A stretch of DNA of 64,000 nucleotides from DSOI01 sp041394885. Its GTDB lineage: Bacteria; Acidobacteriota; Terriglobia; Bryobacterales; Bryobacteraceae. Both the position numbers and the translations under genes were made by a program. The notes under the pieces were generated by a model. That model saw nothing but the letters and a program-made list of their open reading frames with translations. It did not search any database and had not been told where the DNA came from. Position 1 is the stretch's first letter. The number at the start of each line of letters is the position of its first letter. Positions 33,604 to 42,562 of this stretch are shown here, one piece after another. Location: contig JAWKHI010000024.1 of the NCBI GenBank assembly GCA_041394885.1, positions 43,079-107,078 on the forward strand, given 5' to 3'.

Positions 33604-34770
33604 ATGCGCTTTTGTGTCGATGCGCACGCCATTGGGCGCAACCTGACGGGGAACGAAGTTTATGTTCGCAACCTGTTGAAAGGGTTTGCCGCGCAAGACG
33701 GGCAATCGGAATTTATCGCTTACATCTCGGAGGCCGGGGCCGAACGCGAACTGCCCGAGCGCTTCCAGTGGAGGCGTGTGTCCGCGAATCCGTTCGTGCG
33801 TCTGGGCTACCAGATGAACCGGCATCTCGCGCAAGACCGCGCGGACCTGGTCCACGTGCAATACACCGCGCCGATCCGCTGCCGCGTGCCGGTGGTGGTC
33901 AGTGTCCACGACGTCAGCTACCTGGAGCATCCCGAGTATTTCCCGCCAGCCCGTGTGGCGCAACTGAAGATGACCGTTTCGCGCACCGTACGGCGGGCAG
34001 CTTGCGTGATCGCTCCCAGCGAGTTTTCCGCGCGGCGCATTCGCGACGCCTACGGCGTCGGTGAGGACAGGATTCGCGCCGTGCCCATCGCGGTTAGCTC
34101 CGCGTTTCGCCCGCTCCCGCAGGATATGGCCCGGGGGCAGGTGCGCGAACGGTTCGGCGTGGGCCATCCCTACGTCCTGATGGTGGGAGACCTGCAGCCG
34201 CGCAAGAATCAGACGGGGCTGATCCACGCCTTCGAACAATTGCTACGCACCTATCCGGATCTTCCTCACCGGCTGGTGCTGGCCGGAAAAGATAGCTGGT
34301 ACGCGGACCGGATTCGCGCCGCCGCGGCAGCGTCCGCAGTGGCCGAGCGGATCGTGTTTACCGGCCCTGTCAGCGACGCGGAGCTACTCTCGCTCTATAA
34401 CGGCTGCGATTTGTTCGTATTCCCCTCCCACTACGAAGGCTTCGGATTGCCCATCCTCGAGGCGATGGCGTGCGGCCGCGCGGTGGCCTGTTCGAACGCG
34501 ACGGCGATGCTCGAGGTGGCCGACAGCGCGGGACTGGTCTTCAACCCGGAATCGACCGTGGAGATGGTTCGCGCGATGGCCGATCTGCTGCTGGACGCCG
34601 AATTGCGCTCCCGGATGGAACGGCTGGGGTTGCAGCACGCCCACTCGTTCCGCTGGGAGGAAACGGCGCGCAAGACCCTCGCCATCTACTACGAAGTGGC
34701 GGAGCGTTTGCGCGGGCGCACAGGCGCCGTCGTCGCCGGCCAGGGAAAAATCGAGGTTCGCCAAGGGTGA
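33604..34770 (+). CDS. Glycosyltransferase family 4 (mannosyltransferase-like)
   Basis: A 388-residue GT4 enzyme. The N-terminal Rossmann domain has RNLTGNEVYVRNLL and VVVSVHDVSYLEHPEYF, and the middle has VIAPSEFSARRI. The C-terminal domain has VGDLQPRKNQTGLIHAF and HYEGFGLPILEAMACG (the E-x7-E motif). This pattern is common in WbaZ-like and other mannosyltransferases of O-antigen and exopolysaccharide loci. It is separated from the previous gene by 19 bp and overlaps the next by GTGA. Substrates cannot be read from sequence. Confidence 0.9.
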   Translation: MRFCVDAHAIGRNLTGNEVYVRNLLKGFAAQDGQSEFIAYISEAGAERELPERFQWRRVSANPFVRLGYQMNRHLAQDRADLVHVQYTAPIRCRVPVVVSVHDVSYLEHPEYFPPARVAQLKMTVSRTVRRAACVIAPSEFSARRIRDAYGVGEDRIRAVPIAVSSAFRPLPQDMARGQVRERFGVGHPYVLMVGDLQPRKNQTGLIHAFEQLLRTYPDLPHRLVLAGKDSWYADRIRAAAAASAVAERIVFTGPVSDAELLSLYNGCDLFVFPSHYEGFGLPILEAMACGRAVACSNATAMLEVADSAGLVFNPESTVEMVRAMADLLLDAELRSRMERLGLQHAHSFRWEETARKTLAIYYEVAERLRGRTGAVVAGQGKIEVRQG

Positions 34771-35462
34771 CATTTCGAGCGACACGCGGGGCGGCGCTCG
34801 CGGCATTTACCCTGGCGGCATCCCTGTTCGGCCAACCCGGCAAGGAAGATCTTCGCTACACCATCAACTGGCCGAGCGGCCTTAGCCTCGGTGAGGGTTC
34901 GATGAAAGCAGACCGGCACGGCAACGGCTGGAGCTATGTGCTCCGCTTGGACGCGTCGCTGCCCGGAGTGCCGATCGAGGACGAATATCGCTCCTCGTCG
35001 ACATCCGAATTTTGCTCCCAGTCGTTCGAAAAAAGGAGCAAACATGGGTCCCGCAATGCCGCCGAGAAGTTGACGTTCGAGGAAGGCACGCTGAGGCGGG
35101 AGACGATGGAGGGCGGCGGCAAGACCGAGGTCAAGACGGGGCCGTGCGCGCGAGATGCCCTGGCTTTCCTCTACTTCCTGCGGTCCGAATTGGCGAAGGG
35201 GCGCATCCCGCCCGCGCAGACGGTTTATTTCGGGGCAGCCTACGAAGTCCGGTTGCAGTACGGCGGCCGGCAGCGGATCGCCGTGAACGAGAAGCCAGTG
35301 GAGGCCGAACTGTTCAAGGCCACGGTGAAAGGCCCGGCGTCGACGAATTCGTTCGAGCTGTTCTTCGCCAAAGACGCGGCCCGCACGCCCCTGCTGGTGC
35401 GCGCGCCGTTTTCGATGGGCACCTTCCGCATGGAATTGGACGGCGAGCTCCCGCTCGAATGA
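34767..35462 (+). CDS. DUF3108 domain-containing exported protein
   Basis: A 231-residue protein starting at GTG 34767, inside the stop of the upstream transferase gene. A signal peptide (about residues 1-22, ending SLFGQ) is followed by a beta-rich DUF3108-like domain with paired strands such as LRYTINWPSGLSLGEGSM and CARDALAFLYFLRS, where the CARD-LAFLYFLR segment is typical. DUF3108 proteins are periplasmic and resemble the LptA/LolA-like lipid-binding envelope proteins in predicted fold, but function is not established. Its placement inside a glycan operon suggests a periplasmic step of glycan transport or anchoring. Confidence 0.75.
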   Translation: MTFRATRGAALAAFTLAASLFGQPGKEDLRYTINWPSGLSLGEGSMKADRHGNGWSYVLRLDASLPGVPIEDEYRSSSTSEFCSQSFEKRSKHGSRNAAEKLTFEEGTLRRETMEGGGKTEVKTGPCARDALAFLYFLRSELAKGRIPPAQTVYFGAAYEVRLQYGGRQRIAVNEKPVEAELFKATVKGPASTNSFELFFAKDAARTPLLVRAPFSMGTFRMELDGELPLE

Positions 35463-37423
35463 AACTCCGGGTCGCCTATTTTTCGCCGATGCCCCCCGCC
35501 CTCAGCGGCATCGCGGACTACTCGGAAGCGTTGCTCGATCCGCTGTCAAGCCATTGCGCCGTGACGTTGTTCCGCGGGGACCGGCAGCCGTTCGATCCGT
35601 CCGCGTTCGACGTTGCCCTCTACCAGGTCGGCAACAATCCCGATCACGCCGAAGCGTACGAAACCGCCCTCGCCCATCCCGGCGTGGTTGTGCTGCATGA
35701 GGCCAATCTGCATCATCTGCTGGCGGCCCTCACGATCACGCGGGGAGACTGGGACGCGTATCTGCGCGAAGTGGAGTTCGACGGCGGACAGGAGGCGCTT
35801 GCATACGCACGCAAAGTCCGCGCGCTCGAAGTGGGCCCCGATTACGACGGCGTGACCGCGCTCCGCCGTGTGTTGAGCAATGCGCGCGGCTTGATCGCGC
35901 ATAGCAGCTATGTGATCGACAGAGCGCGCGAGGCAGGCTACCAGGGGCCGGCCGCCAAGATCCCGCACGGAGCGTGGATTCCGGAAGTGGACCGGATGCG
36001 GTGGCGGTCGCGATTGGGCGTGGCGCCGGCGGCTCCGCTCATCGGTATATTCGGACACCTGAAGCCCTATAAGCGCATTGCCGAATCCTTGCGCGCCTTC
36101 CGCCGCGTGGTGCGCCGCCAGCCTAACGCGAAGCTGATCCTGGCCGGTGAGCCGCATCCGGAATTGCCGTTGGAGCGCATGATCGCTTCGCTCGGGATCG
36201 GTGCCGAGGCGCGGCTGCTGGGCCGGGTCGATATCGAGGAGTTCGTGGGCTACCTGGCGGCGTGCGATATCGTCCTCAACCTGCGATTTCCCACCGTGGG
36301 CGAAACCTCTGGCACGCTGCTGCGCGCGATGGGCCTCGGGAAGGCGGTGATCGTTTCGAGCGTCGGCGCATTTGCCGAGTTCCCCGATGAGACCTGCCTC
36401 AAAGTGCCGCCCGGCAACGGCGCCGCCGAAGAAGATTTGCTCGCCGAGTATCTCACCCTCCTGGTGGAGCGGCCGGATCTGGTGCGAACCCTGGGCAGCC
36501 GCGCTCGTAAGTGGGTGGAGAGCGAATGCCGGTGGCACCGCGCCGCGGAAATGTACGCGTCGTTTTTGGAGGCCGTCCATACCGGCCAGATGTGGACGGC
36601 GCCAGACAACGCGCCGGCTGAGGCCCGGCCCGGGCCGCCGCCGGTGGAGCGCGAATACATACGCTCCTGGTCCGCGGATTCGGCGGACTCGCGCGCCTAC
36701 ATCGAAACACACCTGGATCGCTTCGAGAAAACTCTCTCGCTGATTCCCCCGGGCGGCCCCACCGCGAGCATTCTCGAAATGGGCGCGTACCTGCAAATCA
36801 CCCCCGCACTGCAAACGCGGCTGGGCTACGGGCACGTACGCGGATGTTACTACGGCCCGGCCGGCAAAGTGGACCATCGCGAAAAGCAATCCTCCCTCGG
36901 CGAACCGTTCGCCTGCGAGGTCGACCTGTTCGACGCCGAAAAGGACCGGTTTCCCTACGCCGACGCCGCCTACGACACTGTGCTGTGCTGCGAACTGATC
37001 GAGCATCTGCCGTCGGACCCGATGTTCCTGATGGCCGAAGTGAATCGTATCCTGAAAGACGGCGGCACGTTCGTGTTGACCACCCCCAACATTGTGTCGC
37101 TGCGCGCGATCGCCGCGATTCTGCAAGGCTTCCATCCAGGATTCTTTCCGGCGTACCTGCGGCCGGAAGCCGTCGGCGAGGCCCGCCATGCCCGCGAGTA
37201 CACACCGAAGGAAATACACCGGCTCCTTTCCGGCGCCGGATTCACGGTGGAGAAGCTGGAGACGGGTCCTTTTCGCGATCTGCCATTGCCCGAGTTGCTC
37301 TGGGTGGAGGACGTGCTTTCCCGATACAACCTTCCCGCCGAACTTCGTGGCGACGGCATCTATGCGGTGGGCCGCAAGACCGGCGCCGTGCAGGACCGCT
37401 GGCCCGCGTGGCTCTACAGTTAA
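35459..37423 (+). CDS. Glycosyltransferase-methyltransferase fusion
   Basis: A 654-residue two-domain protein starting at ATG 35459 with an ATGA overlap. Residues 1-380 are a GT4-type glycosyltransferase: YFSPMPPALSGIADYSEALL at the start, then FGHLKPYKRIAESLRAF, AKLILAGEPHP and the GETSGTLLRAMG donor loop. Residues 410-654 are a class I SAM-dependent methyltransferase, with motif I in ILEMGAY (438-444), DTVLCCELIEHL near 505-516 and VNRILKDGGTFVLTTPN. It probably adds a sugar and methylates it or the chain end. End-methylation is known to stop chain growth in some ABC-exported O-antigens, which fits the exporter gene that follows, but this is inference. Confidence 0.85.
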   Translation: MKLRVAYFSPMPPALSGIADYSEALLDPLSSHCAVTLFRGDRQPFDPSAFDVALYQVGNNPDHAEAYETALAHPGVVVLHEANLHHLLAALTITRGDWDAYLREVEFDGGQEALAYARKVRALEVGPDYDGVTALRRVLSNARGLIAHSSYVIDRAREAGYQGPAAKIPHGAWIPEVDRMRWRSRLGVAPAAPLIGIFGHLKPYKRIAESLRAFRRVVRRQPNAKLILAGEPHPELPLERMIASLGIGAEARLLGRVDIEEFVGYLAACDIVLNLRFPTVGETSGTLLRAMGLGKAVIVSSVGAFAEFPDETCLKVPPGNGAAEEDLLAEYLTLLVERPDLVRTLGSRARKWVESECRWHRAAEMYASFLEAVHTGQMWTAPDNAPAEARPGPPPVEREYIRSWSADSADSRAYIETHLDRFEKTLSLIPPGGPTASILEMGAYLQITPALQTRLGYGHVRGCYYGPAGKVDHREKQSSLGEPFACEVDLFDAEKDRFPYADAAYDTVLCCELIEHLPSDPMFLMAEVNRILKDGGTFVLTTPNIVSLRAIAAILQGFHPGFFPAYLRPEAVGEARHAREYTPKEIHRLLSGAGFTVEKLETGPFRDLPLPELLWVEDVLSRYNLPAELRGDGIYAVGRKTGAVQDRWPAWLYS

Positions 37424-37428
37424 AGACG

Positions 37429-38652
37429 ATGAGCACCGCGTACTCCGACGTCCGGATCGATCCCCAGGGCCGGGAACTGGACATCCGCTTCGTGCTGGAG
37501 AACACCGGGTGGGACCGATGGGAAGCCGGCGGCGATCTCTGCGTGGGGTGGCAATTGATCGACGCCGCAACGCGTGTCTTTCTCGACGAAGGCGAATGGC
37601 AGCGCGCCGAACATCCCATCGAACCCGGCGGCCGTCATGAGTTCGCGTTTCGCGTCGAGTTGCCCGGGGAAGAGGGCCTCTACCACATCTACTTGTCCCC
37701 TCGGAATGAAGAGTACGGGTGGTTTTACGCCATGCAGTGGCCATTCCTGCGGGTGGAGGCGGCGGTGGAGGAAGGCGTGGCGCGATCGGCCAGCGCGGAC
37801 GTGACCACCACCGGACACCTGAGCCTGCTCAACCTGCCGAACAATATCCGGACCGCGTTAGTGCAGCCGTGGCGAACCCTGTGGGAACGCCGCCGGCTGA
37901 TCCGCTCCCAGGTGCGCCGCGAGATTGTGGGGCGCTATCGCGGCTCCGTGGGTGACGTGGCATGGACGCTGATCCATCCGCTGATGCTGATGCTCACCTA
38001 CTTCTTCGTCTTCGGCATCGTGTTGCAGGCCCGCTTCGGGCAGGACCCGTCGCGGTCCGGCTTCGTGCTCTACTTCCTGGCCGGCATGCTGCCGTGGTTG
38101 CCGTTCAGCGAAGCGGTGGGCCGGTCCGCGACTGTGATTCTCGAGAATCGCAATTTCGTAAAAAAGCTCGTGTTTCCCATCGAGATTCTGCCGCTGAATC
38201 TGGCCGTGGCCGGATTGGTGACCGAAGCCTTCGCGCTGCTGGTTTTCGTTGCGCTGCTGCTGGTGACGAGAGGCGGCGTGCCGTCCACCATCGCGTGGCT
38301 GCCCGCCTTGCTCGCGCCGCAGTGGATGCTTACGGCGGGCCTGTGCTGGTTTCTCGCCGCGCTCGGCGTCTTCTTTCGTGACCTCGGGCAGATCCTCGGA
38401 TTCGCTCTCACGCTGTGGTTTTTCCTCACGCCGATCTGCTATCCCGAGGCATCGCTCCCGCCATGGGCCGGCGCGATCATGCAGGTGAACCCGATGTATG
38501 CCCTCGTACGCGGCTATCGTGCGATTCTGCTGGAAAGCGCCGCGCCGGACCCGGCGTCGCTCGCGTTGTTGTGGACCGGCAGCCTCGCCGTGTTCCTGGG
38601 CGGGCATGCCTGGTTCTGGAAAGTACGCCGCATGTTCGCCGACGTCATCTGA
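37429..38652 (+). CDS. ABC-2 polysaccharide export permease with fused Wzt-like sugar-binding domain
   Basis: A 407-residue protein from ATG 37429, 5 nt after the previous stop (GTG 37408 would overlap it). Residues 1-110 form a soluble beta-sandwich-like domain with LENTGWDRWEAGG, EPGGRHEFAF and EEYGWFYAMQWPFLRV. This resembles the carbohydrate-binding C-terminal domain of Wzt ATPases. Residues 150-407 are a six-helix Wzm/KpsM permease containing RSQVRREIVGRYRGS and MLTYFFVFGIVL. Normally the sugar domain sits on the ATPase, not the permease. No ATPase gene follows: the next gene is a MacB-like permease on the other strand. The ATPase must therefore lie elsewhere. Confidence 0.8.
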   Translation: MSTAYSDVRIDPQGRELDIRFVLENTGWDRWEAGGDLCVGWQLIDAATRVFLDEGEWQRAEHPIEPGGRHEFAFRVELPGEEGLYHIYLSPRNEEYGWFYAMQWPFLRVEAAVEEGVARSASADVTTTGHLSLLNLPNNIRTALVQPWRTLWERRRLIRSQVRREIVGRYRGSVGDVAWTLIHPLMLMLTYFFVFGIVLQARFGQDPSRSGFVLYFLAGMLPWLPFSEAVGRSATVILENRNFVKKLVFPIEILPLNLAVAGLVTEAFALLVFVALLLVTRGGVPSTIAWLPALLAPQWMLTAGLCWFLAALGVFFRDLGQILGFALTLWFFLTPICYPEASLPPWAGAIMQVNPMYALVRGYRAILLESAAPDPASLALLWTGSLAVFLGGHAWFWKVRRMFADVI

Positions 38653-38657
38653 CACCG

Positions 38658-41293
38658 CTATTCCTGCCGAAGCGCGGCGATGGGATCGATGGACGCGGCC
38701 CGCCGCGCGGGGATGTAGGCGGCCACGAGAGCGGAAATGGTCAACACACCCGCTACCGCGGCGTAGGTCCAGGGATCCGCCGGGTGCACGCCGAACAGCA
38801 TTCCCTCCATCAAACGCGTCAATAGCAGCGCTCCCCCGGCGCCGGCCAGGGATCCGATCAGTGCCAGCACCAGCCCTTGCCGCATCACCGTCAACACCAC
38901 GTCGGTTCCGGTGGCGCCCAGCGAAATTCGAATCCCGATCTCATGCACGCGGCGCGACACCGAGAAAACGATCAGGGCGTGAAGCCCGGCGGTGGCGATC
39001 AGTAGCGCTACCGCCGCGAACAGGGTCAGCAGAAAAACTTCGAATCGCGGCCGCGCCGTGGCGGTCTCCACTACGTCTTGCATCGTCAGCGCTTCCGACA
39101 CCGGCAGGTTCCGGTCGATCGCCCAGACCGCGTTCCGCACCGCGGAGACGGAGGCCGCCGGATCTCCGCTTGCCCGCGCCACCAACGTTAGGTAAGGCGA
39201 CCGCGGGCTCCGCAGAAAGCCCTCGTTCTGAAGCGCAGCCAGGTAGACCTCCGGCGACGGCGCTGCCGCCCAGTCGCGTTGCGCCGCGTTGCGCACCACG
39301 CCGGCGATCGTCAGCCACTCTCCGGCGCCGAAGCGGATACGCTTCCCCACCGCTTCTTCGTGCGGCCAATACAGGCGCGCGGCCCGTTCGCTTACGATGG
39401 CTACGCCCGGCCCGCGGGCGTCGTCGGTGAACTGGAACTCGCGGCCGCGCAGCACGGGGAGGAGCATTGTCGCGAAGTATCCAGGCATCACGATCCGGTA
39501 GACGGCCGCTGGAGACTCGCCCGGCCCGGGTTCCGGGCGTCCCTCGATGAGGAACGGCAGCGTCCAGATGTCGCCCGCCAGAGGCAGATGGTTGATCCCG
39601 CTGGCGGGGCGATCCCCGGCACGTTCGCCACCTCCCGCACCACGCGGCGGTAGAACATCTCTCGCTTGCCCGGCTCGGCGTGCTGAGAGCCGGCCAACGA
39701 CACCACCATCGACAGGACCTGCGATGGATCGAATCCCGGATCGATGGCGCGTAGAGAGGCGAAGCTTCTCAGCAACAGGCCGGCCCCGATCAGCAGCATG
39801 AACGCCAGCGCGATTTCCGAGGCCGAAAGCAGGCTTCGCGCCTGGCTCAGCCGCAGGCTCCCGCCGGCCGCCCTGGCGCCCTGCTTCAACGCCGCCGCCA
39901 ACTGCATCCGGCGCGTGTGCAGAACCGGCGCCAGGCTGAACGCGATGCCGGTGAGAAGGGTGATCGCCACCGAAAACAGCAACACAGATGAGTCAATGGC
40001 CACCGTGTTGAGCCGTGGGATGGACGCCGGTCCGATGGCGGCGAGGACGCGCACAGCCCAGGCGGCAAAGAGCAATCCGGCCACCGCCCCGCATCCAGCC
40101 AACAGGAAACCCTCCACTAGAAACTGCCGGATGAGCCGCCATCCTCCGGCGCCCATTGCCGAACGTACGGCGATCTCCTTCTGCCGGGCAGCGGCTCGCG
40201 CCAGCAACATGTGGGCTACATTGGCGCAAGCGATCAGAAGCACCAGCGCCACCGCTCCCATCACCACCAGCAGGGGCGTCTGCACACTTCCAGTGACATT
40301 CTCGAGCAAGGGCGTCACGGCGACGTCACGGTTGGAGCCTGGAAACTCGCTCTCCAGCCGGGCCGTCACCGCCCTTAAATTCTCGCGCGCCTGTTGCAGG
40401 CTGACCCCGGGCTTCAAACGCGCGAAAACACGGAGGCTGTTGCCGCCGCGGTCCCACACCCTGCCTCCCAGCGCCAATGGCGCCCATAGTTCCGTTCGCG
40501 TCGCCCAGAACGGCGCGAATTGGAAGTCCGGCGGCATTACGCCCACCACGGTGAAAGGTACGCCATCGAGCAGAATCGTCCTGCCCACCACGCCGCGGTT
40601 TTCCGCGAACCGACGCCGCCAAAGCGCGTGACTCAGCACAGCGACGCGCTCGGCGCCCGCTTGGTCCTCGCCCACCGCGAACACGCGTCCGATCATCGGC
40701 TCCACGCCCAGCATGGGGAGCAGATTCTGAGTGAGCCTCAGTGCGCGGATGTTTTCCGGAGCGTCGATCCCGGTCAAATTCGGTGACCAGTACTCGGCCG
40801 CCCCCACCGCCGCGAACGCATCCGTCTGGTCGCGCCAATCCACGTAGTTCGCCGCCGACACCGGAGCGGCGCCGCCATGAAGCAATGTCACCAACCGGCG
40901 CGGTTCCGCGTAGGAAAGCGGGTGCAGCAGCACCGAGTTCACCACACTGAACACCGCGGTGCTCGCCCCGGCGCCCATCGCCAGGATCATCACGGCCACG
41001 AGGGTGAAGCCTGGATTCCGCATCATGGAGCGGACTCCGTAGCGCACGTCCTGCGCGGACTGTTCGATCCAAGCCCAGCCCCATCCGTCGCGGCTCTGTT
41101 CCCGCATCAGCATGACGTTCCCGAATCGCCGTTGCGCCGCCGCCTTCGCTTCCCCGGGTGGCATGCCTTGTCCGATGTGCTGTTGGCGCCGCAGTTCCAT
41201 GTGCAGTTCCATTTCTTCGCGGAGATCCTCATCGAAGCGGCGGCCACGCGCCAACATCGTCAACCGGCGAATCACTTCGAAAAACGATCGCAT
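38658..41293 (-). pseudogene. MacB-like permease, frameshifted near 39606-39610
   Basis: Starting at ATG 41293 (GGGAGA 6 nt upstream), the frame encodes the cytoplasmic N-terminal helix pair of the PadR-associated permeases, then MMRNPGFTLVAVMILAMGAGASTAVFSVV, the periplasmic core, and CANVAHMLLARAAARQKEIAVRSAMGA. After VPGIAPP the protein leaves the family. The true continuation (ASGINHLPLAGDIWTLPFLI) reads from near 39610 in another frame and runs to 38658, ending with the last three helices. One missing base in the run at 39606-39610 would restore about 878 residues. It is a pseudogene or a sequence error. The gene overlaps no neighbour and lies 13 bp after the padR stop. Confidence 0.85.
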
Positions 41294-41306
41294 TGGGATT
41301 CTCCCA

Positions 41307-41651
41307 TCATGTGGCGCCCAGCACGCGGGCAATGGCGGCGCCAACGCGCCGGTAGCGGCTCATCTCCGTCTCGAGTTGCTCGTGCCCGGCAGCGGTCAGC
41401 CGGTAGTACCGGGCGCGGCGGTTTCCTGCCGTCGTCCCCCAGGACGCGGTCACCCAACCCTTCACCAACATCCGTTGAAGGGCGGGATACAGGGACCCTT
41501 CCTCTACTTGCAGCACGTCGGTGGAAGTCTGCTGGATGAAGTTGGCGATCTCGTAGCCGTGCATCACACCGTTGCGCGCGAGCGAGCGGAGAATGAGCAG
41601 GTACAGGGTGCCGGGTGGAATTTCATCGCGCCGCGCCATGAGTCGAACCAT
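41307..41651 (-). CDS. PadR family transcriptional regulator
   Basis: A 114-residue winged-helix protein with the PadR pattern: LILRSLARNGVMHGYEIANFI, then VEEGSLYPALQRMLVKGWV, and the beta-wing ARYYRLTAAGHEQL. ATG 41651 and ATG 41639 are both possible; 41639 leaves room for the operator just upstream. In Acidobacteriota such regulators precede a MacB-like permease gene, as here. The palindrome at 41653-41669 sits at its own start, so it probably represses its own operon. Confidence 0.9.
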   Translation of the reverse strand: MVRLMARRDEIPPGTLYLLILRSLARNGVMHGYEIANFIQQTSTDVLQVEEGSLYPALQRMLVKGWVTASWGTTAGNRRARYYRLTAAGHEQLETEMSRYRRVGAAIARVLGAT

Positions 41652-41652
41652 A

Positions 41653-41669
41653 CCATAGTTAGACTATGG
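41653..41669. promoter_or_regulatory. PadR operator palindrome
   Basis: CCATAGT (41653-41659) and ACTATGG (41663-41669) form a perfect 7-bp inverted repeat around TAG. It lies directly upstream of padR and within the region shared with the divergent DUF1080 gene. The position suggests autorepression; control of the divergent gene is possible. Confidence 0.6.
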
Positions 41670-41719
41670 CAGTGGAGAAATGTCACGCTCCCGATGCCGC
41701 GCGGCTATATACTCACGGG

Positions 41720-42553
41720 ATGAACCCTTTTCTCCGCTGCGCGATGGCGTGCCTGTCATTGGCGGCGGCCACGGCGGCCGATCGCGAACAGTGGGAGCCC
41801 ATCTTCAATGGAAAGAACCTCGACGGATGGGTGGTGAAGCTCGCCCATCATGAACTGGGGGACAACTTCGGCGACACCTTCCGCGTGGAGAACGGAATCC
41901 TGCGCGTCTCCTATGACCGCTATCCCGAGTTCGGCAGCCGCTTCGGGCACTTGTTCTACACCAAAAAGCTCTCGCACTTCAAGCTGCGGATGGAGTACCG
42001 GTTCTATGGCCAGCAGATGCAAGGCGGGCCAAGCTACGCCAAGCTCAACAGCGGCGTGATGTTCCATTCGCAGGCGCCGGAAACGATCCTGAAAGAGCAG
42101 AACTGGCCGATCTCGGTGGAGGCGCAGTACCTGGCCGGCGGACGCACAACGATGAACGTCTGCACGCCGGGAACCGAGATTTTTCGCAACGGCGAAATGG
42201 TCAAGGCTCATTGCACCAATTCCACGTCGAAGATCTACAAGGATGACGAATGGGTTTCGGTGGAATTGGAAGTGCTCGGCGCGGACCACGTGCGGCACCG
42301 GGCCGGAGGCGATCTCGTGCTCGAGTACGAGCGTCCGATGATCGGCGGCGGCGTGGCCGCGGGGTTTGACCCCAAGTACAAGCGGGACGGCATGGTTCTC
42401 ACGGAGGGCTACATCGGGCTGCAATCGGAAAGCCAGCCAGTGGAGTTCCGCCGCGTCGAACTGTTGAACCTGTCCGGGTGCATGAATCCGAAAGCGGCGA
42501 ACTTCAAGTCCTACTACGTGCACCGCGACGACACCGGCTGCGTATTCAATTAG
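41720..42553 (+). CDS. DUF1080 exported protein (3-keto-disaccharide hydrolase-like)
   Basis: A 277-residue protein from ATG 41720, where the signal peptide (MNPFLRCAMACLSLAAATAA) begins; the upstream in-frame ATG at 41666 lies in the operator. The mature part is a concanavalin-type beta-jelly-roll with the DUF1080 opening WEPIFNGKNLDGWVV and a later GYIGLQSESQPVEFRRVELL. DUF1080 proteins have been linked to hydrolysis of 3-keto sugars and are expanded in Acidobacteriota and Planctomycetes. The C-terminal tail has several cysteines (CMNPKAANF, DDTGCVFN). The gene is divergent from padR. Confidence 0.85.
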   Translation: MNPFLRCAMACLSLAAATAADREQWEPIFNGKNLDGWVVKLAHHELGDNFGDTFRVENGILRVSYDRYPEFGSRFGHLFYTKKLSHFKLRMEYRFYGQQMQGGPSYAKLNSGVMFHSQAPETILKEQNWPISVEAQYLAGGRTTMNVCTPGTEIFRNGEMVKAHCTNSTSKIYKDDEWVSVELEVLGADHVRHRAGGDLVLEYERPMIGGGVAAGFDPKYKRDGMVLTEGYIGLQSESQPVEFRRVELLNLSGCMNPKAANFKSYYVHRDDTGCVFN

Positions 42554-42562
42554 ACCGGGGCC

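Noticed and set aside
35546..37744. 732-codon open frame on the - strand
   Set aside because: It is antisense to the glycosyltransferase-methyltransferase fusion, which has clear motifs in both domains.
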